A stretch of 64,000 nucleotides of DNA, taken from Chelydra serpentina (lineage: Eukaryota; Chordata; Testudines; Chelydridae). The notes under the pieces were generated by a model. The model had not been told where the DNA came from, did no database searches, and worked only from the letters and a program-made list of their open reading frames with translations. The position numbers and the translations under genes were made by a program. The stretch spans positions 126,540,001 to 126,604,000 of the forward strand of contig JBAIAC010000008.1 in NCBI GenBank assembly GCA_037349315.1. Direction: 5' to 3'. Below, piece after piece: positions 53,822 to 63,805 of the stretch (position 1 is the stretch's first letter; every line of letters begins with the position of its first letter).

Positions 53822-54708
53822 ATCCTTAGGGGGAGGAAATGTACCATGGAACGTGTGCGCTACCTGTATACTTACTGTGTGATGTGATCCTGAAACTGGA
53901 GTGAGGGAGGGAGGGAGGGGCTGCTAGGCAGGGAGAGTGGAGGAGAGAGTCCGTCACGTCTCACGAAACTTCAGGTGTAAGTTTCTCTATAACATTTTAT
54001 ACGCTATCCGGGCGGCAGCACTTTCGGCGTTATTCAATGCAAATTAAAGAGCCAGGCTATGGCTGTGGCTGGCCCTTGCACAGAAGCATGGGAAATGGGG
54101 AGGGCAGAGTACAGCACCCTAGCAGAATAGGGTTCTGGTCCATGACAAGATCTCCTCGGGCTACCGTAATACCAGTAATAGGGAGCCCTCCCCACTCTTG
54201 CATTCTCGGTGCCAAGACCAGCCACAATCCCAATTCCTGCACTCTCCTGAGTGCAAGGACTGCTACCTGCTAACATGCCCCTGGGGCAATATGTACTCCA
54301 AAGAAGCGTGGGCAATAGACCCTACCACACATGTTTCAGCAGAGCTGGCCAGCCACTGAGGGGGCTGAACATCGCCTCCTCTCAAAGGATGTAGCAATAA
54401 ACACATTCCCTCTGCACACCCAGAGGCTCTAGGAATCATTGTGCCTTCGTAATGCACAATGCCTCTTGGTGCTTTTACTGCAGTGGGGCTTGCCACAGCA
54501 CCCCCAATGCAGAGCTATGGTTAAAGGCACAGAATAGCAGGAAGAGAAAAAAATTCAAGATTACTGAGCACTTTGGCCTACAGTTGTTGGCTTTGCAGGA
54601 GCCTGAATAATAAGCAGAGACAGATCACAACATAAGCATCTGAAAGAATTAAAGGTGATAGAACTAGCTAAGCACAACACTGTTTGTTGTTCTGAGCAAA
54701 ATACTTTG

Positions 54709-54826
54709 GGCCTAATTCACCTCTCACTTAAACTGGGACTTCAACTCCAACTGGCGTCGATCAGAAGTAACTCTGTTGATATGAACGCTGGTGTAAAACT
54801 GGTCTAAGTGAAAGTAGAGTGAAGCC
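54709..54826. repeat. Palindromic repeat in the ANO2 3' UTR
   Basis: gggcctaattcacctctcac and inverted gtgaaagtagagtgaagcc at the ends; inner tttaaactgg region and ggtgtaaaactggtcta. It lies within the inferred 3' UTR, so it would be transcribed as a foldback RNA. Confidence 0.6.
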
Positions 54827-55017
54827 TTGTAACTCATGTAACAACATCTTCATGTACGTTGCTCTGGAAATAACAAAAAGCTGCTGTTGTGTATTTACTG
54901 TAAATCAAGACGTTGTTATGCATAACTGTATTCTACTGAGAAAGGGAAAACAGGTTCATTAATTAGGTTTTTATCTAAATGCACCTAATGAATAATTTTA
55001 TTCTGTTATGGATTAAA

Positions 55018-55023
55018 AATAAA
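55018..55023 (+). terminator. ANO2: Candidate ANO2 poly(A) signal AATAAA
   Basis: Canonical AATAAA in an A/T-rich context, followed after about 15 bases by a T/G-rich stretch (tgtattgcttttaa) that could be the downstream element. No other AATAAA was seen between the stop codon and here. Confidence 0.6.
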
Positions 55024-55175
55024 ACTTTCTTAAAAAATGTATTGCTTTTAATAGACCTTCTGAATCCATCTCAACTCAAAGCACGTGTAGAGGAATCTCT
55101 CCTAACATACTGCTGCACAGAATGCTTTGGAAACAAAGAAAGATGATGCTCTTTCAGATGGGGCAACTTAGAAAT

Positions 55176-55414
55176 TTCTATGATCTGATTGTCAAGTATC
55201 AGAGGGGAGCCATGTTAGTCTGGATCTGTAGAAGCGACAAAGAGTCCTGTGGCACCTTATAGACTAACAGACGTATTGGAGCATAAACTTTCGTGGGTGA
55301 ATACCCACTTCTTATCCGATGAAGTGGATATTCACCCACGAAAGCTTATGCTCCAATACGTCTGTTAGTCTATAAGGTGCCACAGGACTCTTTGTCGCTT
55401 CTATGATCTGATTG
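55176..55414. mobile_element. Penelope-like inverted pair with 16-bp target duplication
   Basis: The insertion is 55192-55398. TTCTATGATCTGATTG is identical at 55176-55191 and 55399-55414. The left part has tagtctggatctgtagaagc and a reversed pLTR unit. The right part is the same unit in forward orientation, meeting at acttcttatccgatgaagtg. It lies about 150 bp past the ANO2 poly(A) signal. Confidence 0.87.
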
Positions 55415-55649
55415 GATTTTTTGTTTAAATCTCCAAGGTAATTTCATATATAGTCCTGGAGCCTTTGAATTGCACCTGTCCATCAGGAAGGAAAAATTGC
55501 TTTTTAAAAAATGACTCATTGTAACACAATGACATGTACTCAGCCTGACAGGTCTGCATTTTAAGGTTGCAGGAATGTGCAGTATTATAGCATCTGACCT
55601 CGTCCTTGATGTTTTGTGAGATAACTACAAAAATGGTACTTGAAAAATC

Positions 55650-56008
55650 TCTTCACACAATTATCAGAGGGGTAGCCGTGTTAGTCTGGATCTGTAGAAG
55701 CGACAAAGGGTCCTGTGGCACCTTATAGACTAACAGAGGTATTGGAGCATAAGCTTTCGCGGGTGAATACCCACTTCTTCAGATGCAAGCAGTGGAAATG
55801 TCCTGGAAATGTCCAGGGGCAGATATAAATGTGCAGGGAAGATTCAGTCTAGAGTCGCCTGAATCTTCCCTGCACATTTATATCTGCCCCTGAACATTTC
55901 CACTGCTTGCATCCGAAGAAGCGGGTATTCACTCACGAAAGCTTATGCTCCAATACCTCTGTTAGTCTATAAGGTGCCACAGGACCCTTTGTCGCTTCTT
56001 CACACAAT
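55650..56008. mobile_element. Penelope-like 335-bp near-palindrome with 12-bp target duplication
   Basis: The insertion is 55662-55996. TCTTCACACAAT is identical at 55650-55661 and 55997-56008. Each arm carries the pLTR unit plus an extra internal segment (gcaagcagtggaaatgtcc, then gggcagatataaatgtgcag). The arms meet near ttcagtctagagtcgcctga. The left-arm core, read on the minus strand, has intact CTGAAGA and CGAAA (55744-55782); the right-arm core has CCGAAGA (55913). Confidence 0.88.
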
Positions 56009-56114
56009 GTATATAAACTACTGGCTATGTCTATCTGGTGTTTCCAGTTTACTGAGATAACCGGGCAAACTACAGGAAAAGCTCATTTTGATTTAAAATA
56101 ATCTACCCCCATCA

Positions 56115-56320
56115 ACATAGTGTCTGAGCCCCTTACAATCTTTAAAAACATTTATTGTCATAAAACCCCTGTGAGGGAAGTGCTGTTATCCTGGTGGGAA
56201 CTTAGGCACAAAGAGACTTGCCCAGTGTCACACAGGAAATCTGTAACAGTTGGGACTTGAAGCTTGGTCTCCTCACTCTCAAGCTATCAGCAGAACCGCT
56301 GGACCATGCTTCTTCACGAC
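56115..56320 (+). repeat. MIR SINE, nearly full length
   Basis: gtgtctgagccccttacaat, acccctgtgagggaagtgct, gcccagtgtcacacaggaaa and gaaccgctggaccatgcttc are in MIR order. Confidence 0.8.
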
Positions 56321-57107
56321 TTAATAGTGCATTATTTCACTTTCCAAAGATGCAGGATTCCAAGGAGGCCTACCAAGGCTTCACATCTGACAACAGTATA
56401 AATGTCCACTGTTTACCGTAGTTGTACTATGTGGTATTCTGATAGTAGCTTTGTGGGTTTGGAGTAATTGACACCTGGGAATCTGTGTAAAATCTGTGGC
56501 TGATTGAAATGCAATTAATTTTTATCACATTGCTAGGCCTACATTAGAAAGAAACTGGATTTACCCTACTGCGTGAATACAGGCCAGTTGAATATCTTGG
56601 GGCTAATGTTGCTCATTTAGATATTTGGTCGTGTGTATGCAGAAATGGGTTTAGAAAGGGATTTATAGGTCATGTGACACTTGTGCCGCCAATCAATAGC
56701 TGTATTAAACCCATTCATCTGACCAATATCTCTATTGTTTTATAAATATTCGTCAGAGGCTTGAGCTGCCAGACTATGCTCCATGCTGCCTGAAGAAACT
56801 GTAAAGAAGGGAATCTCACTGTTTTACAGTAAATAAACCTGCTCTCCAGAATATACCATACATTCAAAATCTTCCCTTAAAGGACACTGTTACAGTTTTG
56901 CAGTAATGAAAGTTTAACAGTTAAGGTTAGGTAATGGCTTTAAATACAATCCCTCTTTTCAATTTATGTGGGGTATGGGGATCTTTGAGGGCTGAAATGT
57001 TTCATGCTTGTTCTCAGTGCTGAAGTAATTTTTTTTTTAACTAAAAGTTTGAACAAAATCTCATCATCTATTCCTGAACTATTGGAGTGTGAGAACATAG
57101 GCCAAGA
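56321..57107 (+). other. Intergenic stretch, nothing recognised
   Basis: No classifiable repeat or gene. Confidence 0.3.
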
Positions 57108-57270
57108 TTTTCTAAAAGTGACTAATGATTTTGGATGTCTCAATTTTTAGATGCCCAAAGCGGTTAACACTTTATTGGAATCTAGTTTTCATAGCTGGGG
57201 CGTGCTTTCTGAAATTGGGCCTTCTTGAGGTGACTGAAGTTGGGTGCCCAAAATTACGAGTCACTTTTCA
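57108..57270. repeat. Decayed palindromic repeat (agtgactaa...gagtcactttt type)
   Basis: gattttctaaaagtgactaa and inverted tacgagtcacttttcaaagt are the outer arms. Related traces are at 1.9 and 14.7 kb. Confidence 0.5.
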
Positions 57271-57468
57271 AAGTGGTGGCTAGGGCGTGCCCTTTTTGGC
57301 CACTCAAAAATCAGTGAAGCAGTTCCGTCACAATGCTACATATATTTAGCCATGGTTGTCATGCAGAATTTGAAAAAGTCTTGAGCAGCTGAAAGAGGTG
57401 GTCTGGGTTAAAAGAGGTAATGCATTTCCACCTGTCCTATAAAAAGAGCTATGTATGTACACAGACTT

Positions 57469-58195
57469 AGAATCATAGAATCATAGAATCTCAGGGTTGG
57501 AAGGGACCTCAGGAGGTCATCTAGTCCAACCCCCTGCTCAAAGCAGGACCAACCCCAACTAGATCATCCCAGCCAGGGCTTTGTCAAGCCTGACCTTAAA
57601 AACCTCCAAGGAAGGAGACTCCACCACCTCCCTAGGTAACCCATTCCAGTGCTTCACCACCCTACTAGTGAAAAAGTTTTTCCTAATATCCAACCTAAAC
57701 CTCCCCCTCTGCAACTTGAGACCATTACTCCTTGTTCTGTCATCTTCTACCACTGAGAACAGTCTAGATCCATCCTCTTTGGAACCCCCTTTTAGGTAGT
57801 TGAAAGCAGCTATCAAATCCCCCCTCACTCTTCTCTTCTGCAGGCTAAACAATCTCAGTTCCCTCAGCCTCTCCTCATAAGTCATGTGCTCCAGCCCCCT
57901 AATCATTTTTGTTGCCCTCCGTTGGACTCTTTCCAATTTATCCACATCCTTCTTGTAGTGTGGGGCCCAAAACTGGACACAGTACTCCAAATGAGGCCTC
58001 ACCAGTGCCGAATAGAGGGGAATAATCACGTCCCTCGATCTGCTGGAAATGCCCCTACTTATACAGCCCAAAATGCCGTTAGCCTTCTTGGCAACAAGGG
58101 CACACTGTTGACTCATATTCAGCTTTTCGTCCACTGTAACCCCTAGGTCCTTTTCTGCAGAACTGCTGCCCAGCCATTCGGTCCCTAGTCTGTAG
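57469..58195 (-). repeat. CR1 LINE, 3' UTR and ORF2 C-terminus, 5'-truncated
   Basis: The 3' terminal octamers (aatcatagaatcatagaatc) are at the left edge. On the minus strand an open frame of 191 codons (58134 to 57559) encodes the region after the reverse transcriptase: [62 protein letters not shown] stop. No stop interrupts it, so the insertion is fairly young, but the reverse transcriptase and endonuclease are absent. Confidence 0.93.
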
Positions 58196-60419
58196 CAGAG
58201 GGTAGACTTACATTTACCCTCTCAAAGTTCTCCTGAGGCTTAGATACCTCACCCAGACAAGACTGGGAAAGAATTAAGGTAGCAATCACAGCTATAAGGC
58301 AGACATTCTGATTGGCGCTATCATGATATTGCAACCAGGGCTGACAGCTCATCTGTCTTTATCTGTGATATAGTTTCTATTGTATCTTGAACCTGAACGT
58401 TTCATTCATCAGGAATCCTGCAGGTTTGGTACTTAACTTTGGTGCAGTCCCTAAGGATTAGACACATGATTGCATTCCCATGGTAACCTCTGGCTTTTCC
58501 TGAGACTGCCTAGGAAAGTTTCCCATCCACTCCTGTAATTGTAGATCACTGGTTTGTTCTTTATTCATTCCCAGTTTCTAACTTATCTCTTTCCCACAAA
58601 GCGAGACTTTATCTAATTCCTTTTTATCAGCATGATACGTGTAAGTCTACCCATAAAGTGCCTCCTTACCGTAACTCATGTCTCTGAAGTACAGAATGAC
58701 TCTGTTTCAAGAGGTGCACGTGGAAAGCTGCCTCTGGGGAAGAAAAGACAGGAATGCGAGCAGAACCAGAAAGAGGTAATAAAACCTGTATACTATTGTC
58801 ACTTCCTGCTATTGCAATGAAAATGATCCAAATCTCTGTACCAAAAAAAAAAAAAAAAATCAAGCAGAGATTTCTGAAGAAAGCCTAATGTTTTAAAAAA
58901 AATTAAAACTTCAAACAATGGGAACAAATAGTTAAGTGTTCATGCACGGTGATGTTCATGGGATTCTGCATAGATGTGGAATGTGGTGGTCAATGCAAAT
59001 CTAAATTAAATGTGACGAGCCCTTTGTTAACACACTGTTAATATCACACAGTTGAGGACCACAAAAAAAGCCAGGAAATGCAGAAGTAAACTTTCCATCA
59101 GCAGCAATAGCTTGGTTGTGTTTCACAGCCTGTATATTTTATGCTATACATTTAGGTATGAGTATAGTAATATGTGAATCTACACCTTTACCCAAAAAGC
59201 AAGAACAAAAAGGAGGACATAAAGAGGGGTGTATTGTGCCCTGTGTTTGGCCCTAAAGCAGACATAGCTGGTCCTGGAAGATACTCTCATCTATAGGACA
59301 ATCCTCAAGTAGCATAGGAGTTCCCTTGTCACTCATTCTCTCTGTGGTCCATGAAAGCATATAGCCACATGAAGGGGGACATGTCCAGGGCTTCCCTGCT
59401 GTCTGGCATCCCAAGTTACTATGATTTCTCTTTGGGGCCATTGACAGCAGTGTAATTTAGAGCAGCCATCAGGAATTAACCAGGAAACTAAACCAGTCCA
59501 GGATTGGAGGAGAAGCTGCCTCTGCCTTTGCACCCTGCTCCTGAGTTGCGCTGTGAACTCCTCAGCAACTTAGTTGCAGAATCCTCAGGCTCTGAGTGGG
59601 TAGATGCCACCCCCCCACCCCCGTGCTGGTCCCCAACCCTTCATAAGGACTACCAAGAGGGAAATGATGCTACAGAAATGGCACTTATCTCTGCCACACC
59701 TCCTGGGTAAAGTTCCACCAGATTTTCAGCCTCTCCGCCAGCAGAGAAGCAGGTGACAATTTGGGGTGGTGTCTTTAGCACATCCAGTGCTTCCAGTATG
59801 TGGAAAATGTTGCTGTCTAGATATATCCTTGCGCACTTTGACCTTGCATGACATCTAAAGTCAGTGAAATATAGTAAAAGAATATAAGGGAACCACGTGG
59901 AAGTATGGTTGTTAAATTATTGCTTGGAAAAGTCCCAACGCAACATGCATAATATTTACCCACTGTTAGCAATAAACTCTTCTGAGTACAATAATGTAAC
60001 ATCTGTCACTGTTATGCAGTCTCACCCTTTAATTAGGCACAGATGGTCTCTGTATTCCCAGTGTTCCTCCCCTTTTTCTTTTGTGTGTAAAATACAAACC
60101 AGTTTTGTTCATGCTCTGTCTTTGTAGGTAGATGTTCCTAAACTGTACAGTGCTTAATGCCTTCCATTCATCTATTGACACAACATTGTGGGAAGCCTGC
60201 AGAGGATACAGTATCGAGGCAGGTGAGACTGCAAAAATTGGTACGACTGCCACATCTCTAGCGTGAAGTTCAGTCAGTTCATTGGGGTGCATGTATCTGT
60301 GTAATTCATGCTTGGTAATGGGTCTTGGTAGGTGGGTCAGTCAAACTATCCCTAAATGGCTTCGCCTTCGGGCTTGCTCAGAGATTATCTGCTCCCAATC
60401 GTATCTTTGTGCTCTAGAT
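58196..60419 (+). other. Intergenic stretch, nothing firmly recognised
   Basis: Contains a poly(A) run at 58843-58859. About 2.2 kb with no classifiable repeat, exon or RNA gene. Confidence 0.3.
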
Positions 60420-61024
60420 TCTTTTTCTCCACACTCTGGTATCTAGCATTTTTGGAGGAACACCCTCCTTTAGTTGTTTGCTGACCGTATTTCTAAGCTA
60501 TTCTAGCCTTCTGCATTACTGTATTTCTCTGTCTTATCAGCTCCTCCCAATTTAGTATGATCTGCATGTTTAATTATCAGGCTGTTTTATGCCCTCTTCC
60601 ATATAATCAATGGAGATGTTAAATACAATCCGACACAATGCCAGTCCCTGTGGCAGACCCACTAAACAATGTCATTCAGTACATTGGAGAGACAAGGTGG
60701 GTGAGGTAATAGCTTTTATTGGACCAACTTCTGTTTGGTGAGAGAGAGAAGCTTTCAAGCCACACAGCTCTTCTTCAGGTCTGGAAAAAGAACACCCAGC
60801 ATCACAGCAAAATGCAAGGTGGGACAGATTGTTTAGCATAAGAAATTAGCACATATTGTAAGGGACCATTCAAGGTAGAGCAGCCTGTTAACACCTCTGC
60901 AATCAAAGGACAAAAAGAGGGAGCTAGTGGGTTACAGATTGTTGTAATAAACCATAATTCCAGTGTCTCTGATCAGTCCATAATTTTTGGTGTCTAGCAG
61001 AGTAATGAATTTAAGCTCCCAGGC

Positions 61025-61286
61025 TCAGCTTTCAAAAGTGTTGTGCAGGTTTCCTTTGAGGACGAGGACTGATAGGTCACGCATAAGAGTGATCGCTTTG
61101 TGAAAAGCGTTCACCACAGGTGATAGGGTGTTTTTGTCTTTTATCATTTTCCTGTGTGAGTTCATTCGAGAGCGTAGTGATTGTCTGGTTTCATCCACAT
61201 AGTTGCTATTGGGGCATTTGGTGCACTGGATGAGGTACATCACACGTTGTGATAGGCATGTGGAGGACCCATGGATCTTGAAAGGT
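61025..61286 (-). pseudogene. Penelope-like GIY-YIG endonuclease domain, interrupted
   Basis: The minus-strand translation upstream of the stop at 61025 reads ...RVMYLIQCTKCPNSNYVDET..., then LRSRMNSHR, ending NLHNTFES. It matches the GIY-YIG nuclease at the C-terminus of Penelope-like polyproteins: a YLI strand, a second strand normally YVG (here YVD), and the conserved arginine-histidine helix. A CKTC motif, the zinc-knuckle-like linker of these proteins, is encoded further along the minus strand near 61720, beyond the inserted hAT-like element. The nuclease in Penelope-like elements is thought to nick target DNA. The Gly-to-Asp change and the interruption make this copy non-functional by inference. 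Confidence 0.8.
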
Positions 61287-61677
61287 GTTGTGGGCATAGG
61301 CGCCGACTCCATGGGTGCTCTGGGGCTGGAGCACCCACTGGGAAAAATTAGTGGGTGCTCTGCACGCACCAGCAGCCAAGCTCCCCGCCCCGCCTCACCT
61401 CCTCCTCCCCTGAGCACACTACGTCCCCGCACCTCCCCCCTCCCTCCCTGCGCTTGCCGCCACCAAACAGCTGTAGCAAGCTTTGGGAGGGAGGGGAGAG
61501 GAGTGGGAACATGGCACGCTCAGGGGTGGAGGCAGGGCCGGGGCTGGGATTTGGGGAAGGAGTCTGAATAGGGGCAGGGAGGGGGTGGAGTTGGGGGTGG
61601 AGTCAGGGTGGGGCAGAGGGCAAAGGTGGGTTGAGCACCCACCGGCACCAGTAGAAGTCAGCACCTATGGTTGTGGG
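61287..61677. mobile_element. 375-bp hAT-like element nested in the Penelope relic
   Basis: The element is 61295-61669. GTTGTGGG is identical at 61287-61294 and 61670-61677. The left end is CATAGGCGCCGACT; the right end read backwards is CATAGGTGCTGACT. Near the left end gggtgctctggggctggagc and gtgggtgctctgcac repeat a module also seen in 20524 and 30296. GC-rich, no transposase. Confidence 0.87.
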
Positions 61678-62189
61678 GGCTGTTGATCATTGTAGCAATG
61701 GAGATATGTCTGCAGGTTTTGCATCTGTTGTTCTGGCAGAGTCAGGCCGGTGCCACTTGAGTTGGTGTGTCCTGTGTAGAGTTTGCTTCTGATGATGATG
61801 CTTGGAGAGAGGTTGGGGCTTGTTTGAAGGCCAGAAGTGGGAGTTCATGAAGAATTTCTTTCAGGATAGGGTCCCCATTGACTATGAGTTGTAGCTGTTT
61901 GATGATTCCAGTGTCCTTTGACTGCAGAGGAAATAACAGCCACTCTACCTTGAATGGTCCCTTACATGATGTGCTAACTTCTTATTCTAAACAATCTGTC
62001 CCACCTTGCATTTTGCTGTGATGCTGGGAGTTCCTTTCCCAGACCTGAAGAAGAGCTCTCAGTGTAGCTTGAAAGCTTGTGTCTCTCACCAACAGAGGTT
62101 GGTCCAATAAAAGATATTACCTCACCCACCTTGTCTCTCTCATGTCCTGGAACTGATCCAGCTACAACTACACTGTGGACAATAAATCG

Positions 62190-63455
62190 GTACCATGATT
62201 AGTAACAGTCAGCATGGGATTTGTGAACAAATCATGTTAAACCAATCTAATAGCTTTCTTTGACAAGTTAACAAGCCTTGTGGATGGGGGAAGTGATAGA
62301 CATGGTATATCTTGCCTTTAGCAAGTCTTTTGATACTATTTTGCATGACCGTCTCATAAACAAACTAGAGAAATACAACCTAGATGGAGCTACTATAAGG
62401 TGGGTGCATAACTGGTTGGAAAACCATTTCCAGAGAGAAGTTATCAGTGGTTCACAGTCAAGCTGGAAGGACATATTGAGTGGGGTCCTTCAGGGATCAG
62501 TTCTGGGTCCACTTCTGTTCAATATCTTCATCAATGATTTAGATAATGGCATAGAGAGATACACTTATAAAGTTTGCAGATGATGCCAAGCTGGGAGGGG
62601 TTGCAAGTGCTTTGAAGGATAGGATTAAAATTCAAAATGATCTGGACAAACTGGAGAAATGGTGTGAAGTAAACAGGATGAAATTTAATAAGGACACATG
62701 CGAAGTACCCCACTTAGAAAGGACCAATCAGTTGCACACATACAAAATGGGAAATGACTGCCTAGGAAGGAGTACTGCAGAAAGGGATCTGGGGGTCATA
62801 GTGGACCACAAGCTAAATATGAGTCAACAGTGTAACGCTGACAAAAAGCAAACATCATTCTGGGATGTATTAGCAGGAGTGTTGTAAGCAAAACACGAGA
62901 AGTAATTCTTCCGCTCTACTCCACGCTAATTAGGCCTCAGCTGGAGTATTGCATCCAGTTCCGGGTGCCACATTTCAGGACAAATGTGGACAAATTGGAG
63001 AAAGCCCAGAGAAGAGCAACAAACATGATGAAAAGTCTAGAAAACATGACCTATGAGGGAAGATTGAAAAAACTGGGTTTGTTTAGTCTGGGGAAGAGAA
63101 GAGTGAGAGGAGACATGATAACGGTTTTCAAGTACATAAAAGGTTGTTACAAGGAGGAGGAAGAACATTTTTTTCTTCTTAATCTCTGAGGATAGGACAA
63201 GAAGCAATGGGCTTAAATTCCAGCAAGGGCAGTTTAGGTTGGGCATTAGGAAAAACTTGGCAACTGTCAGGGTCGCTAAGCACTGGAATAAATTGCCTAG
63301 GGAGGTCGTAGAATCTTCATCACTGAATATTTTTAACAGCAGGTTAGACAAATACCTGTCAGGGATAGTCTAGTTAATACTTAATCCTGCCATGAGTGAA
63401 GGAGACCGCACTAGATGACCTCTCAAAATCCCTTCCAGTCCTATGATTCTATTAA
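62190..63455 (+). repeat. CR1 LINE, 3' part with broken reverse transcriptase
   Basis: Truncated within ORF2. Frames show [19 protein letters not shown], then [20 protein letters not shown], both standard reverse-transcriptase blocks. The catalytic FADD box is at 62573-62584 but in another frame: an extra base near 62560 shifts it. Later pieces are [15 protein letters not shown] and KLEKAQRRATNMM. The 3' end has cttccagtcctatgattcta. Several frameshifts, so inactive. Confidence 0.9.
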
Positions 63456-63733
63456 TAATTACCCTTTATTTATGGTCCTTTGATTTGTTTTCAATCCATT
63501 TGGCTGTGCTGCTATCCAAGATCACTTTTTCAAGAGTGTATGAAACACTGTATTAAATGCTTCCCCCCCCCTCAGATATATTGCATTTACTGCATTACCT
63601 CTAGCCATTGAGGGCCTGTCCTAAAAATGCAGTCTTAATCAGTGTAGTGCTTACTACCATGGGGCTACATTAGGCCTACTGGTAAGATGGCCACATGGAG
63701 TAAGACACCCCTCCCCCGCCACCAACCCACTAA

Positions 63734-63805
63734 GGGCCTGTTCCAAAGCCCATTGAAGTCAATGGGTATCTTTCCATTGATTTCAGTAGGTTCTGGATTG
63801 CACCC
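63734..63805. repeat. Short palindromic repeat (gggcctgttcc type)
   Basis: aagggcctgttccaaagccc, then cattgaagtcaatgggtatc and inverted tttccattgatttcagtagg, ending ttctggattgcaccctt. Confidence 0.6.

Larger units (their letters stand above)
53822..55040 (+). other. ANO2: ANO2 3' untranslated region (inferred extent)
   Basis: The stretch runs from the stop codon to just past the first strong poly(A) signal, about 1.2 kb. It contains a short (gagg)n run near 53903 and a palindromic repeat at 54709-54826. The extent is inferred from the poly(A) signal only. Confidence 0.55.
60688..62174 (-). mobile_element. Penelope-like retroelement relic with inverted end repeats
   Basis: The left end gagagacaaggtgggtgagg through cttcttcaggtctgg (60688-60782) is repeated inverted at the right end (62035-62140: agacctgaagaagagctctc ... 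cacccaccttgtctctct). Between them on the minus strand lies the GIY-YIG endonuclease frame and its 3' untranslated sequence. The reverse-transcriptase part is missing, and a hAT-like element sits inside. Both end repeats carry a CTGAAGA ... GAAAGCTT hammerhead-like core (minus 60753-60778, plus 62045-62076). Confidence 0.82.
60420..63600 (-). repeat. Old LINE relic split by Penelope and CR1 insertions
   Basis: The left part (60420-60665) has tagtatgatctgcatgttta and tgccagtccctgtggcagac. The right part (63456-63600) has gtcctttgatttgttttcaa, tccatttggctgtgctgcta and gagtgtatgaaacactgtat. Both belong to the minus-strand CR1-group relic text and follow each other in order, so the 2.8 kb between them arrived later. 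Confidence 0.6.

Noticed and set aside
4632..53821. ANO1 instead of ANO2
   Set aside because: ANO1 and ANO2 share the core helices, but the post-TM10 segment ([10 protein letters not shown]) and the SQHTxV ending fit ANO2 and not the ANO1 tail.
62278..63189. Active reverse transcriptase gene
   Set aside because: Recognisable CR1 blocks, but frameshifted before the FADD box and 5'-truncated.
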